From positions 765,686-829,685 of the forward strand of contig VWZP01009170.1 in assembly GCA_013396995.1 (NCBI GenBank): a stretch of 64,000 nt of DNA, given 5' to 3'. This DNA is from Dicaeum eximium (lineage: Eukaryota > Chordata > Aves > Passeriformes > Dicaeidae). The translations under genes were made by a program, and so were the position numbers. The notes under the pieces were generated by a model. That model worked only from the letters and a program-made list of their open reading frames with translations. It did no database searches and was not told where the DNA came from. Shown piece after piece: positions 1-12,100 of the stretch (position 1 is the first letter of the stretch; each line of letters starts with the position of its first letter).

Positions 1-2269
1 TTTAATTAAATTTTAGGGATAAAGGACAATAGAGTGGGCTAAGGATGGCGAGTCAGCTTAAACTTAGAATTTCCTGGCTTTAATCCATTCCTGTGCCAAG
101 TCAGTAGTATTTCAATGTATGGCTTCAGATGGGATTCTCTTGTACAGAAAGTAATAACTGTTGAGGGTTTAGAAGTTTTTCAGGGTCCTTTTTGACTTCC
201 AGAATAATTATTTGTTCATGAGTGGGTAATGGGAATGTGGCACCTGGGAATGCCCCCCTTCTGCGCCAAGTTTCAGCCATGTGGGTTTACACACTAAGCT
301 GGCAAGTTTGTTAGTTTGTCACTGTTTTTAAAAAAATGCCAAAATGTAGTGATTTCAAAAGGATAGTTTATTAAGAGCAAGTGTGTTTTGACTCTTAATG
401 TTTTGTATCAAGTTGAGAAAAGATGAAAATAACCTGGTGTGCCATTATGACATTTAGAGTGACCTTCTGTATAATGGGGCCCCAATAACCTCTTGACTCT
501 ATTTTTTGGTATCACAGCTGTCACAGGCACAGCTTCAAAAGGCATCCTGTCTTTCAAGGTGAAGAGTCTGCTCCATATCTTAAATATGAACTGTTGCATA
601 CTTGTCCTCCAAAGTGCCCTCCCTGTTAAAACCTGTTCAGTTTGTGAGCTGCCTGGTGGCAGTGGCGTTGGACATTCTCAGCAAGATGTGTAGTCTGTGT
701 GATAAGAATTGTCACATATTCTGGGGTTTGATGGCTGCAGGTAAATCACTCCTACCTTGCTGTTGGATGTGTATATTAATTACATTCTTCTGTTTAGCCC
801 ACACTGAAACAAATTTTCTAGGTTTTTGAATTCCTTCTTTAGAGCTTTTTTAGTGCTTTTCTAGAGCCATTAACATTTTTTTTCCCAGGATGGATACAGC
901 TAAAGCAGTGATTGCTTCAATTTGTGCTCAACCAACAGCACAAATTCAGAATAAAAACGAATTAAACAAAATTTTAATTCTTTATTGATGACATTCACAC
1001 TTGGGCGTCATTTTAGCTACACCTTTTTGTCAGACTGACAGTCTACAGACCTTTTAAAACCAATTTTGTAGAATTCTATTTCTCAGGCACATCTAGAGTA
1101 TTAAAGAAAAAAGAAAAGCAGAAAGGACTATCTTGCAGGGTGCCTGGAATTCTGCTTTTGTATTCTTTAATAGTCATAAGAAGCTTGAGCTGATACTTCT
1201 GCCCTGCACTGTACTTCTGTGCTGCATTAATGTTTCTTAATGAACAAGTGCCACTGTTTTAGCATCCACTTACATAATTATTAGATCATTAAATAAAATA
1301 TACTAATTGTAGAGAAGCCCAAAACACTGTGTTAAGATATGTTTCATTCTTCTGCTGTTAAAGAAAACATTGCTTCACAAACTTTCCTTTTCATGCTTTT
1401 TCCTTCACGCACTTTATACTTTTGTGGGTGATGTGCTCAGCTAAACTGGCATGTTATGCACAGTCTGGGCTGCATTACAATAGTTTTCTTTCAGTAACGA
1501 TGAGAGTAATTTAATGAGAAATTAAAAAAACCCCAACATGATAAATCAATACGCAACTTAGATATTTTGTATCTGTCTGCCTTTTAGCTGCTGTTATAGG
1601 ATACATTTGTGGTCCTGCATGGTATGGGTTGCAGTACCTAAAATCTGAAAAACTTCTAGGCTTTAAAAATATGTTTGTAATTAGTTAATTCTGATGTAGA
1701 ATAATCTTATTGAATAAATTAGAAACTATAATAAAATGGAGGAGACACCTATGAATTTTGCTGATGCATGATTGAAGCGAAAACTGCTTCATACTACCTA
1801 ATTGTATAAACAGTGTTAGTAAGTCTGATTTTATAGACTGTAAATATTTGGATTGGTATTTGTATTAGCATTTAGTTAGGACAATCCCCTGTACTGTGTT
1901 TATTCCCAGCCTAAGACATATGCTGCTTTTACACAGATGTTCCAAATCAGTGTGTTCGGGCTGCTTATTCCCACCTACTTCCATGATTCATTTGAAAAGG
2001 GAGGATGGAAAACACAATTTTAGCAAATGCAATTCCAGAAACTCATTAATAAATACGTTTCACACACTCCCAAACCTTGAATTAACGATAAACCTGATAT
2101 GTGAATGTGAAAATTATACCTACTGCCCATTTTTTCCAGCGTTGTGCTGTAAATGGTACAGGGAAGGCTGTTGAGTAATTTTGCTCAATGATGGGCTATA
2201 TATTACTTTTACAGAGACCAGTTTTCTACTTCAGACAACAAAAGCTCTAGATTTTGTTGTTTCTTTTTT
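1..2269. other. Gene-free AT-rich interval
   Basis: No gene recognised. A TTTTTTTTCCCAG acceptor-like sequence at 875-888 is followed by ATG and a 32-codon frame (890-988) without a donor. A 16-nt T run lies near 2.27 kb. Nothing else stood out. Confidence 0.6.
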
Positions 2270-2612
2270 TTTTTTTTTAATTCTAATTGCTGAAAAATTA
2301 TTTCAGCTAGTCTTGCTTATCATATAACAATGAAGTTTTAGGGCAATTGACCTGCTGACCTTAATTCCCAGGAAACTGTCACATTTCTTCTTTATTCCTT
2401 TGTTCATCCTAACAATGTGACCCAAAATACTACCGAGCTTTAAAGTTTCTCAGCGTAGTAAGGTCAAGCTTTAGTCGCCATAGTTACAGTTGAGCTCCGC
2501 AGGTCAGAGGGCAAATAGATTAATGATGTCAGACACATCTTTAAATGGTTCTTACACCGCTTCGCCGTGCGGTGAGCAGCTGAGCATATTTGAGATGACA
2601 AAGGCCTCCTTA
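2270..2612. promoter_or_regulatory. Candidate conserved non-coding / enhancer block
   Basis: This repeat-free stretch is dense in short transcription-factor-like words: homeobox-type CTAATTGC (2283-2290), AACAATG sites of the SOX type (about 2326 and 2413), TGACCTTAATTCC, TTAATGATGTCA and CTCCTTAAGTC. It abuts the CpG cluster at 2.66 kb. The inference rests on motif density and position only; no alignment was possible. Alternatively it is plain intron. Confidence 0.3.
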
Positions 2613-2662
2613 AGTCTTGCTAATAGGAGGATCTTTGGAGATGTCTGATGGAAAGGTCCTTT

Positions 2663-2733
2663 CCGCTGCGCGCCGGCGTTCCGCGTCGAGCGGCCGCGGG
2701 CGCTGGCGGCGGCTGCTGCGCCTCGCGCTGTCG
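2663..2733. promoter_or_regulatory. Isolated dense CpG cluster (mini CpG island) inside AT-rich intron
   Basis: About 18 CpG dinucleotides fall in roughly 70 bp, including a GCGGCCGC site at 2690-2697. The surrounding kilobases are CpG-poor. Such density is unusual in methylated vertebrate introns and suggests DNA kept unmethylated in the germline, such as an orphan island, alternative promoter or enhancer. A TATA-like GATAAATA lies just downstream (about 2754-2761, + strand), and an odd-centred palindrome with 7-bp arms (GGAAAGG/CCTTTCC, 2650-2664) flanks the cluster on the left. Open frames crossing the cluster on both strands match nothing I know and probably result from its GC-rich codons. 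Confidence 0.5.
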
Positions 2734-4304
2734 GAAGAAGATTGCAAAGGGCAGATAAATAGCTGCTGCTCCCCTGTGCCTTTCGTTCTGGACATCCGAT
2801 TCCTTTGTCCAGGATTCAGTCCAGTGGTTAAAAGCCTCAGAGAGGATGTAAAATAGTAAGCTGGAAGAATATATTGCCGTTCTCGGTGAAAGACGTGCAC
2901 TTTGCTCTGCGGTGGTGAGGTGAAGCCAAGAGATCTGTGGTTGGCGTGCCTGTTTCCTGGTAGTTATTAATAAAAGCCCTTCTTCATACATGTAACAGTC
3001 AGACAGATATTAATAACATATCTGCATTCCTCCTCTAGATAATGAAACTTTTTAAATTAAAAAAGGAAATATGGCTCACTTGATGACTTACATGGGCTCC
3101 TTGTGGAATAGGCCTTGGTTTGGTATCATGTAGCCCATTTTTATCAGAATTCAACAAGACTGAGTAGCTGTTCGATCATTTTACTTTACGAGCAAGAATG
3201 TTTTTCCTTTGTAAGATCTTATTACTTGCACACCTGCACTATTGCACTTTTTTCAGAGAATGATCCATGTTGCACAAAAATGAGAAGCTCTGAGTGACTT
3301 GACATCATTGCTATGGTAGTTAAAAAAACCAAACCAAACCAGAAACCCCCTAAACCCTACCAATGTACTTTCACATGCACTATATCCCAGTATCTTCAGC
3401 AAGCTTCTGATTTTGAAATAACATCTGTGTGAACCATGAATTTATTCTTGACATGGAAATCCAGCTAATGGCTTGTGTACATCTCCAAACTGAATAAAAA
3501 GAATACAAACTTTATCATGAATTATGGAAGGAGCATCAGTATTTTTGTATTATATGTGTACACTGTCCTTCATCAAAATGCATTATCAATTCATCATTGG
3601 GTAGCTGACAGCAGGAAAGTAGGAACTGTTGATGTAAAACTAATTTAGATGAAGAAGGGAGTCAGAGCCTTTCTGCAAGTGTCCTGATGCTGTTGGAGGG
3701 AAGAATATTGTCACTCCTGGGAAGGACTTGGTTACCTGGCGCTGCATTACAGCCATTGCTTGTGACTGGCAGAACTGTGTAGTATTTCCCCTTCAATCCA
3801 CTGGAATTAATTGCAACAGAAGGATTTGGACACCCAATGGTCAGCAAAATAAATGCAGATCTGCCAGGGCTTATTATTTTGGGCTGTATCAAGGGCATAA
3901 CAAACAAATATTTATGTTCTTTCAGAGTCCTTAATATGTTACTTATGCCTCTGAAAGGTGCACTGTTAGCTTTTTGTGTAATTTTCATAAACCTTTTTTA
4001 TATTTGATGTTCAACAGATTCTGTTCCCTTCAATCTGAAGTTCTGGGAGTGCAATGTTGTCTTTATTCTAATACTAATGAAGAATAGACCACTCTAATCA
4101 AGTTTAAATATTTTTTCGTTGTTGCTTTGAGGTGAAAGAAGAAGCTCCTTATTTTCCAATATTACTTTTGTAGCCTTGTAGAATGTATTACAGCCTCTTT
4201 CTCTATAGCTCTCTCATTCCTTTGGCCAAGTGCAGTTTCCTTTTCTTCCTCAGCACTAAACTAGTACTTGGGAGTTAAGCACTGCTCATGTCTTGTGTTC
4301 ACAG
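2734..4304. other. Gene-free interval
   Basis: AT-rich. Contains an A/C tract (AACCAAACCAAACC, about 3328-3341) of the kind scattered through this window, and a 10-bp palindrome TAAGATCTTA near 3212. No exon or mobile element recognised. Confidence 0.55.
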
Positions 4305-4393
4305 GTGCTCTTCTCCACCAGTCCAAATTTCACTGATACTCACATCCTCCCCTCTGGGAGGTTGCAGCTTTTGCACCCACTTGTTCACCTGAA
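4305..4393 (+). other. Exon-like segment with splice-like ends, unrecognised
   Basis: A pyrimidine-rich stretch ending TTCACAG precedes 89 nt that are open from the first base, followed by GAA/GTAAGTT, a strong donor. The frame ends with ILPSGRLQLLHPLVHL. The LPSGRLQL word is reminiscent of the E-strand region of immunoglobulin-type domains, but I recognise no protein and a second frame is also open. It does not belong to a macro domain. Chance or a cryptic exon is more likely than a gene. Confidence 0.15.
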
Positions 4394-4410
4394 GTAAGTT
4401 TTGATTCCAT

Positions 4411-4765
4411 CAATGCACAGTCATGCATGGAAAGTTTTGGGTTGGAAAGGACTTCAACAATCATCCAGTTTCAACCTCCTGCCATGGACAGGGACACTTC
4501 CCACTAGACTGGGTTGCTCCAAGCCCTGTCCAGCCTGACCTTGAACAGTTCCAGGGATAGGTCATCCACAATGTCTCTGGACAGCCTATTTCAGTGCCAC
4601 CCTCACAGTGAAGAATTTTTTCCTAATACCTAATATAAACCTACTCTCTGTCAGTTTGGATCTATTCCCCCTTGTCCTGTCTCTCCATGCTCTTGTAAAC
4701 AATCCCTCTCTGTCTTTCTTCCAGACTCCCTTCAGGTACTGGGAATATCACCCCTAAGCCTTCTA
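4411..4765 (-). mobile_element. CR1 LINE, 5'-truncated 3' end
   Basis: On the + strand this reads as the reverse complement of an avian CR1 3' end: GGGTTGGAAAGGACTTCA, then CCTGCCATGGACAGGGACACTTCC, the ACTAGACTGGGTTGCTCCAAGCCC block, AGGGATAGGTCATCCACAA and the CCTTGTCCTGTC segment, fading near GGTACTGGGAA. The 3' terminus lies on the left. Moderate divergence from consensus indicates an older copy. CR1 is the dominant avian retrotransposon and is normally inactive in this truncated form. Confidence 0.93.
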
Positions 4766-7700
4766 TTGTATGAATTCTTTCAAGCTTATTAGTGTTGTGG
4801 AGACTTTAATATGTCAGCTGCGTGTCAGAAGTCAACTGATATTTTTGAAGAATAGTTCTCTTAAAGAGTAACTGGGTTTGTCTTGGCCTTGGGAAAACGG
4901 AGGAGTTCCATGTGTGTGGCATACCTGGATGTACTAAATCCAGCAGCTGGGCCTTTGGCATGCAACCAAAGTGGGAGAGGGGGTCTGACTGCGCAAGAAC
5001 CAGGGCAGAACACCAACAATTCACATCAATAATAAATCATGGATAGGGCACTGGGTAGTAAACAAGGGGGGCACTGCTGGTCCTTGTACAGGTGCCACAC
5101 CAGGACCAGGAGAGCTGTTTTCAGACAAAGATGTTCAAGGTGAAAAAGCAGCTGCTTCAAACTTTCTGCAGGAAACTCTTCCTCTTGTTTTCTTGCAGCT
5201 CCGTGCACCTTTCAGTTCTTAATCGGTAGAACAGCTCAGCTAAGGGATTTCTTAATGTGGCAGGTTCTGGACTGACAGCACTTGTATCCCCTGGGAGCTG
5301 TCAGATACTGCTGCTGGGGTTCCATTTGCCTGTGATCATTCAGTGATTAGTAATGACACTATTTCTTTATGGTCATTATTTTGAGGGAATTTTACATGAT
5401 TGACAGAACCACATAATTAAGAAAGATGAAAAAAAAAAAGCCCACCCCAAACTTTGAGCTAGCCAGCTCTCAAAATGTGCTTTGTGATGTGGGAAAAATT
5501 GTTTGTCGTTCTGTAGATGTGTTGATTTAGACATTGACAAAGTAACCTAACATCCCTTGGCTTCTAGAGCCTTATTGTGTGTGCTTTACTGGCCTGTTTG
5601 AATTGTTAGCAACTGCATCTCAAATTGAATTATTATTCTGTAACGCTGCAGCAGAAGTTAGCCTCAGTTTCCTTGTCCTAGTCATGGAGTGTATTAAAGG
5701 GGCTTCCATCTCCTTAACATATAGACAGTGATTCTCTGTTGGCTGCAGACTATTGGGATATAATAAACTAGTTGTAAACCTGATTTTAAAAAATGCTAGA
5801 AGAGTAAAAAATTTATTAGAATCTCTGGCTACAAATTCGGATGCCACATCCTTCCAAAAAACCCACCAAAATCAAGGAAATTTGCCAATTTAGTAGTGAA
5901 TTTTGCCAGGTTTTAATTAGTATGTTTTGACAGATGCTGTAGCCACATGTTCTGATACATTTTTTGTGTCCATTTACCAGTGATATCCATCACTGGCTTC
6001 AGCCACGGCACGAGAGATGGAGGTGAGCGCCTTTCCAAAATCTCCACAGGAAGGGGCTCCGTTTATCCAGCTCCAGAGATCCCTTGGAATGGCTGACAGC
6101 AGAGCTGGCTTTCCCTGCTTTGAACAGTCAGAGTCCTTTTGTTTACAGCCACTTTTAGAATAGTTCCATGAAGTTTCCTTGTGCTCCCTAGCGTCGCCCC
6201 TCCACTCGTCCCCGTGTCCGAGCTTTCATCCCTGGTGAAACTCAAGGCGCTGTTACTGGCCCACGTCTTTCCCTATCTGAAACTAATTCTTCTTCCTGAT
6301 GGTCTTGAGGGCAGGCTGTGCTAGTCACATCAAAGGTCTGGTTTCTTTCAGGGCAGTACTTGATAGGGATGGAAATTTCCACAATTCTTTCCTGATGTTA
6401 ATAGAGGAGCTCTGACTTATGAGAGATATAATTCTTCCAGTTTTAACTTTTGCAATTCATGAAGCCGCTCATGTCTGGGGTATTATTAGATTAGGTATCC
6501 ATTTTCTTAATAAAAAACGTGGGTAAGTGGAGGCTCAACATGAAGATTCAGAAAGGGAACTGTAAAAAAATTACTGAATAATATAATTATTTTTCAGGAT
6601 AATTTGTTTTATACTAATCTTAGTGTGCAAAATGTGCCCAAGCCCAACTTGCAATGATTTGCAGTCTGCTTCCGAAAAACAATTTTTATGTATGATAATT
6701 AAGTAACTTCTGATAACTCTGTGCTATCAAGTACTGTGAAAAATAAAAGTACTTTTATTTTTCAACAGTGTATAACAAACCACTGCTGTCCTCATCACTG
6801 CATCAAAATAAACGTGTTGACCTAAAGTTTTCACCATTTTTGCGTCTCAAAAAATTTATTTGGGAAGCTTGTAATGGAAACTTTCCAATGTGAGTCCATT
6901 CCCTGGATTTCAAAAGTGGCACAAAAGCAGATTTTTCGAGGTGATTTCCTAAAACCAGAGGCTTGGACCATTGTGTGTGTGGTGTGGTTACGTGAGTGAC
7001 TGTGTACAGTGACTTTTAAGCCATTTACCAATTTAAGACAAATGGGAATTAAATGATGGGGGAAACCTGTAGTAGCCAAATCTACTGACATACTGCTTTT
7101 TTAATGTGAAGTTTATAAAAACCCTTGAGTGTCGTGTCTGATCTGATTGTCTGCCATTGTAAATGGTGTCTGGCAGAGTGGATGAAATTTGTGTACAGAA
7201 TGAAACAAGCGCTTAAGGGTAAAAAGTACCGCAGGATTTTTAACATAAACACAAGCATAATGCAGGCTGCTTATGGAGGCCTTGCTATTTTCCTGTATTA
7301 AATCTCATCATTTACTGTGCACCCCTACTTAGGTAATGTTTCATTTTAATTCCATTCATAGTGAACATTCTTACTTTTATAAAGCATCTGAGATTTCTTT
7401 TTGGTCAAAAACTCTTTTGAAGTGCCCAGGAGTACTACTTGCAGCTGCATAAATGGTTTGGCACTGTAATTATGATCCCATTTCTCAAAGGTATATGAGA
7501 GGAGAAACAAAAAGGGGTTTCCCCTAATCTTGTTTACATCAAAAAATGTCAAGAACAAATCAGAGACTATAAAAATAATAGTAGCAGATGTAGAGAAAGC
7601 CATGAGCAGGCGAGGAGTTGTGGGAGGTACATTTTCTTTGCAGATGTTTAGAGCAGAAACTAAATAGTGTGCCATACCTAATATTGTAAAAACAATATTT

Positions 7701-9030
7701 AAAAAGTTGATTTAGAAGCAGATTCAGAAAGAGGGAGGTGTTTTTCCCTTGATAGAACTGGAGATAGGGTAATCATCTTAGAGAAGGCTTGAAAAATCAA
7801 ACGGCATAAACAAAGTTCAATTTAGTTGTACATGTGTATCCTTTCAGCTGGCAGACCAAATTATTCTGATTGTTTCTCATCAGATTTTAGTCCTTCTGTT
7901 CCATGCTGTTTATATTAACTTCCATTAACCTACATGTTTTGAGTGAAAGTTTAAAATGGGCTATGAAAATTGCTTTCATCACTTCTTGATTTTAAAATAA
8001 GCATCAGCACTGGATTGTTCTGTGCCTATAATAGATTAGTTTTAATCAATAGGGTATTGATAACGTACAATAACATAACCCAGTATAACTGCATGCCTTT
8101 AAATGGGAGTTTAAATACTTAATTTTGGGTTTTTTTGTTCAGTGATTTGAATAGGTTTCCAACACCCAAAGAAAAAGGGTTGTGTTTAATGCTAGAATTT
8201 AGATTTTTAGGAGTTTTTGCTTTTGCAGTTGACATGTCTTACTGCACTTTAATGTAATGGACTTAGAATAAAAAATCTATAAATTGAGAAGCCTGAACTT
8301 GCTGCTTCCAGGTTAGCTTTGAGTTCATTTTCCATTCCTTCAAAATCATCAGCGATGAATATAGTCCAAGGATCCAAGAGTATATACATGCATATATTTT
8401 AAGCATTGTTGTTCACTGAATAATTAATGTGAAAGCTGCTCATAAAGCTTGGCCAGTAATGTACCTTTGAAAGGTATTACCATCAATATCTGACATGACT
8501 TTGATTTCCACTAATGATATGTAACCAGGAAGACTGCTTAATCTGTCACTGCGTATAAATCACCGTAGCTGGGTGGTCAAGGAGGCCACTGTATTTGGTA
8601 GTTTGGGAATGTAAATCCCTAATCCATCACTGGCAAACTGGGTTTCTAAGTGCTGCTTTAAATGTTCTGTTGTAGGTCTTTGTTTATAATGTATTTCATG
8701 GGTTTGGAGCTCGTCAGAGGTGAAACTGGGCAGAAAAGCGTTTATTTAATGCTAAAATCACAGCACATAATGCTCGTTTAAATAAGGAGAACTAAAATGT
8801 GGAGCAACAAAAGGTGAATAAACTATAAATGAGCTATGAACTACTAACCAGCTGTTACATTCCATTTTAGAAGCAAAACAAATTAATGCAAAGGAGGGTG
8901 AAAAAAACCCAAGGAGAAAAGAAAAGGATTTTTGAAGCAGAACACAAATAAACAAGTAGTGCCAGGAATGGGGTGGGAGGCTGGCACGGGCAAGGATGCA
9001 GGCACTAATTGTTTGGTAAGGCACACACAG
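4766..9030. other. Gene-free interval
   Basis: AT-rich apart from a GC-richer patch at 5.99-6.26 kb containing several CpG. That patch matches no repeat or exon I know. The only structure of note is the 28-bp palindrome at 6.74 kb. Confidence 0.55.
6737..6764. repeat. Perfect 28-bp palindrome, extended hairpin
   Basis: TGAAAAATAAAAGT is followed directly by its exact reverse complement ACTTTTATTTTTCA, with no spacer. Allowing one bulged base the symmetry extends outward to ACTGT (6733-6737) and ACAGT (6765-6769). It could form a cruciform or, if transcribed, a long hairpin with a minimal loop. Confidence 0.9.
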
Positions 9031-9055
9031 ACATGGGGTGTGTGAACATGGGGTG
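9031..9055. repeat. 10-bp direct repeat beside the MIR-like element
   Basis: ACATGGGGTG occurs at 9031-9040 and 9046-9055. The second copy ends a few bases before the MIR-like similarity begins. Confidence 0.85.
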
Positions 9056-9152
9056 TTTTATCCTCATTCTCCAGCTGAAGAAATAAAGATGCTTTAGCCA
9101 GTGCTATGGAAAGACTTGGTAAGGAGCCAAGATTGGAATTGGGTTTGATCAG
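9052..9152 (-). mobile_element. MIR-like SINE fragment
   Basis: TTTATCCTCATTCTCCAGCT, GAAGAAATAAAGATGC, TATGGAAAGACTTGGTAAGG and GCCAAGATTGGAATTGGG track the antisense MIR order: TATCCTCATTTTACAGATGA, GGAAACTGAGGCA, ACTTGCCCAAGGTCACACAG, AGTGGCAGAGCCGGGATTCG. Divergence is high, as expected for this ancient family in birds. Confidence 0.5.
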
Positions 9153-12100
9153 CCTTCAGTGAGAAAGAAGCAAAAGCAATTAGAAAGCGATCAAGAGCCT
9201 GTCAATACACCTATAGAAGACTTTGGGTGGAAAAATTACTCTGTGTAGTAGGTGATATGTTTGGGTGACAAAAGATCATCAGCTTGGTAAGAAATTAGTT
9301 CATTTCATGCAATTACTGCAGTTACCTTCAGAATCACATCTCAGGCTGATCCTGTCTGAGGAAAGCAAAGGGAACAATGGGGATTCTTATTTCAAGTCTG
9401 GTGAACAGTGAAGAAAATAGCCTTAATTTTTTTATTGAGTAAAAACTGCCTTTAGTATTCAACTAAATTCTTCCCTTTTGGGAAGGGAAAACAAAGAAGC
9501 CAGAGGATAATGGAGCTGTGAGCAGTGTGTGTGATGAGTTGAAATCATTTGGCATTGCTGGAAAAAAAACTTTTTGACATTATTAGAAGTTTTGCACAAA
9601 GAACATAGGGTAGTCTAAATGAATCTCAGCCTTTTGTATGCATGACATGAAGTAAGTGTCCTGAAAAATAAATTACTGTTGAGTACTGTTTGACACTCTG
9701 CAATGTATTGTAAACTGGTTAAAGAATCATGAGCAAAGCAATGCAGTCAGTTGATGAATTGGTTGACCATTTGCATTTTATGAAGATTTATTAGTATATA
9801 TGTTGTTTTAGGGCATCAGGCTGAAATTATAGATAAGTGAACTTGTGTATTTTGAAGATAATACTTCTGAAGATAAGTTTGAAGAGTTCAGAAAAAGCCA
9901 ATGTAGAAAATGAAGTTGAGGAAAGGAAAAGGGAATTATCCTTCATGGAAAGTGTTTTGTGTATCCAGAGGAAAATAGGCACCTGGTAAATAAAAAAATA
10001 GGGTAATAAGTGGTTATGGTGAGAAGGGACTTAGTGAATAATAAAAATTATGGGTATAATGTCATAACTTGGTTGTTCTCTGAAGAATTGGAAGTTGGGG
10101 TTGTCCCCTAGTTGCAAGTAAGTCAGATACTCATACAAAGCAGCAGTCACTGGCCTTGCCTAACCAGCCAAAACCCCTGGAGCATCCCATCTCTCATATT
10201 CAGAATCTCAGGAAAGTCAACCACAGCCCTGAGATCTGCTGTACCACGTTGTCTCTTCCCCTCCATCCTCCAAGATGGTCTGAAGGTTGGATGGGAATAG
10301 AAAATTGCTAACTGAGCCCTCCCCTAAAAAGCTTCAGCTCTTCACTTTTTGCATCAAGCTGAAAATGGTTCTTGTGTCAAGGAGTTTATAAAAGTAAGCT
10401 AATACGAATTTTTCCTTAGAAGTGAGAGGGTGAATGATATGAGACAAGGATAAAGTATTGAACAGAACTTAAAAGGCAAAACAACACTGCCATGTCTTAA
10501 TTGGATCCTATAAAAACATTTACATCAGTATGGTAGTTACCCTTTTATCGTTGTTTTTGCAGTCTCTGAGACATTATAGAGCAATCATTTAATTTCTATG
10601 TTTACTTTGAAATGAACTAATGCAGAGTGCTTGGTTTTCTGCTTTATGACTTGTGTTATTGCTTCACTGTATTAAAATCCTCTCAAAGTTCTTTAACCAG
10701 CACAGATCTGTTGATAATTGAAATCTAAGAATCAGCTCTCTAAACAAAGGTCAGATTTTTTTTTTCTCCTATGCTAAAGTAAATATTGATTAAGTACATT
10801 ACATGGCAGTAGAAAAGCTCAAGTGAAAGAATGTTTCTGGTTCTTTGGTTCCCTTTTTCTGGTGAGTAAGGACATTTAGCAGTGTGCAGGAGTAGAGATT
10901 GGGAGGCTGATGTGGAAGCAAAACCTGAACAGGAGTTACTTGGTCCACAAACCTTTCTGACTTGAAGTGAAATTATTTGCAAATCTCAAAGCACCAAAAA
11001 TTAATAGGCCAAGTTTCCTTGGTTTTAACAGAGGTGAACTGATTTTTTGACTAATCTATGCACATCTCCAATTACAGTCTTAACAAATTTAGTTCTGCTT
11101 TTAAGAAGCTTTTAAAAACAGAATAGTATCTCCCCTTTCTTCTGTAGCTGAGTTTGGAGGGGATTTCTGTGTTGTTCTTAAAGTCCCACTGGTCATGGTT
11201 GACCCCCAAGTCTTTCTACCCAGTGCAAAGTGCATGTCCTGCACCCATTTTTGGTTTTGTCTTTAAAACTGTAACAGGAACATGTAGCAGAGTGCAATTT
11301 TATACAGACATCTGACTGACTTTCTTCCCCTGTTTAAGCAGAAACAAATATTCCTTCTGATTTTGGTGACAAGGTGCTGTGTATGTAATTTGAGTACTAG
11401 TTCAGGACAGTAATTACTACCGTGTGACATTTTGTGAATTGATGCCACAATTTGTCAGGTTCTCATGGATTTTTGAATTATAGTGGATCACCAGTCACTG
11501 CTGATTATTGCTTGGCAGCGCAGAATTTTAAGAAGAAACAAAGCAAAGATGAGGTTTCATGTAAGAGCAAGCCCCAAGCTGCATTCAGTCAGATTCAAGG
11601 GGGGCTGATGAAGTGTTCTGGAGGAGCTTTTTCCTGCCCATGATGAGCTGCTGAGGTGATTTTATAGGTGATTCAGTTCCTGACAGCTGTCAGTCTTGAT
11701 GTTTGCTTCTGAACTTCTGTTTTGCCTCATTCATCTTAATCTCTGATTTTCAATTTTTTTTTTTCGGCTTCATCTCCTGTGTTCATTTCCATTCTGGTCT
11801 CTGTGTTGCCTCTTCCTTTTGCATTGCAAACCTTTCATGGCTTTCCTGGAGTTAAAGCAGGCTGCTGGTTTTAAATACTAGTTTAAAAAAACAACCAAAC
11901 AGAATCTGCAGGAAAGATGTTCTATTTTAAAAAGGAATCTGAAGATGAGTAGTGAACTTCCCTTTGTCCTGAATGGCTAAGATAAGATAGTGAGAGAGAT
12001 GTATGAAAGATACCTCAGTTGGGAAATGACTGGTCAAAAATCAAGATGAAAATGTCAGAATGAATATGTATGTATCTGTCCAAACAAATCTTTAAGTGTG

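Noticed and set aside
890..988. 32-codon frame starting with ATG directly after TTTTTTTTCCCAG
   Set aside because: No splice donor, ends in TGA, peptide unrecognised. Acceptor-like sequences are common in T-rich intron.
3345..3360. CCCCTAAACCCTAC, telomere-like
   Set aside because: Only two imperfect units in an A/C-rich stretch; vertebrate telomere sequence is TTAGGG arrays.
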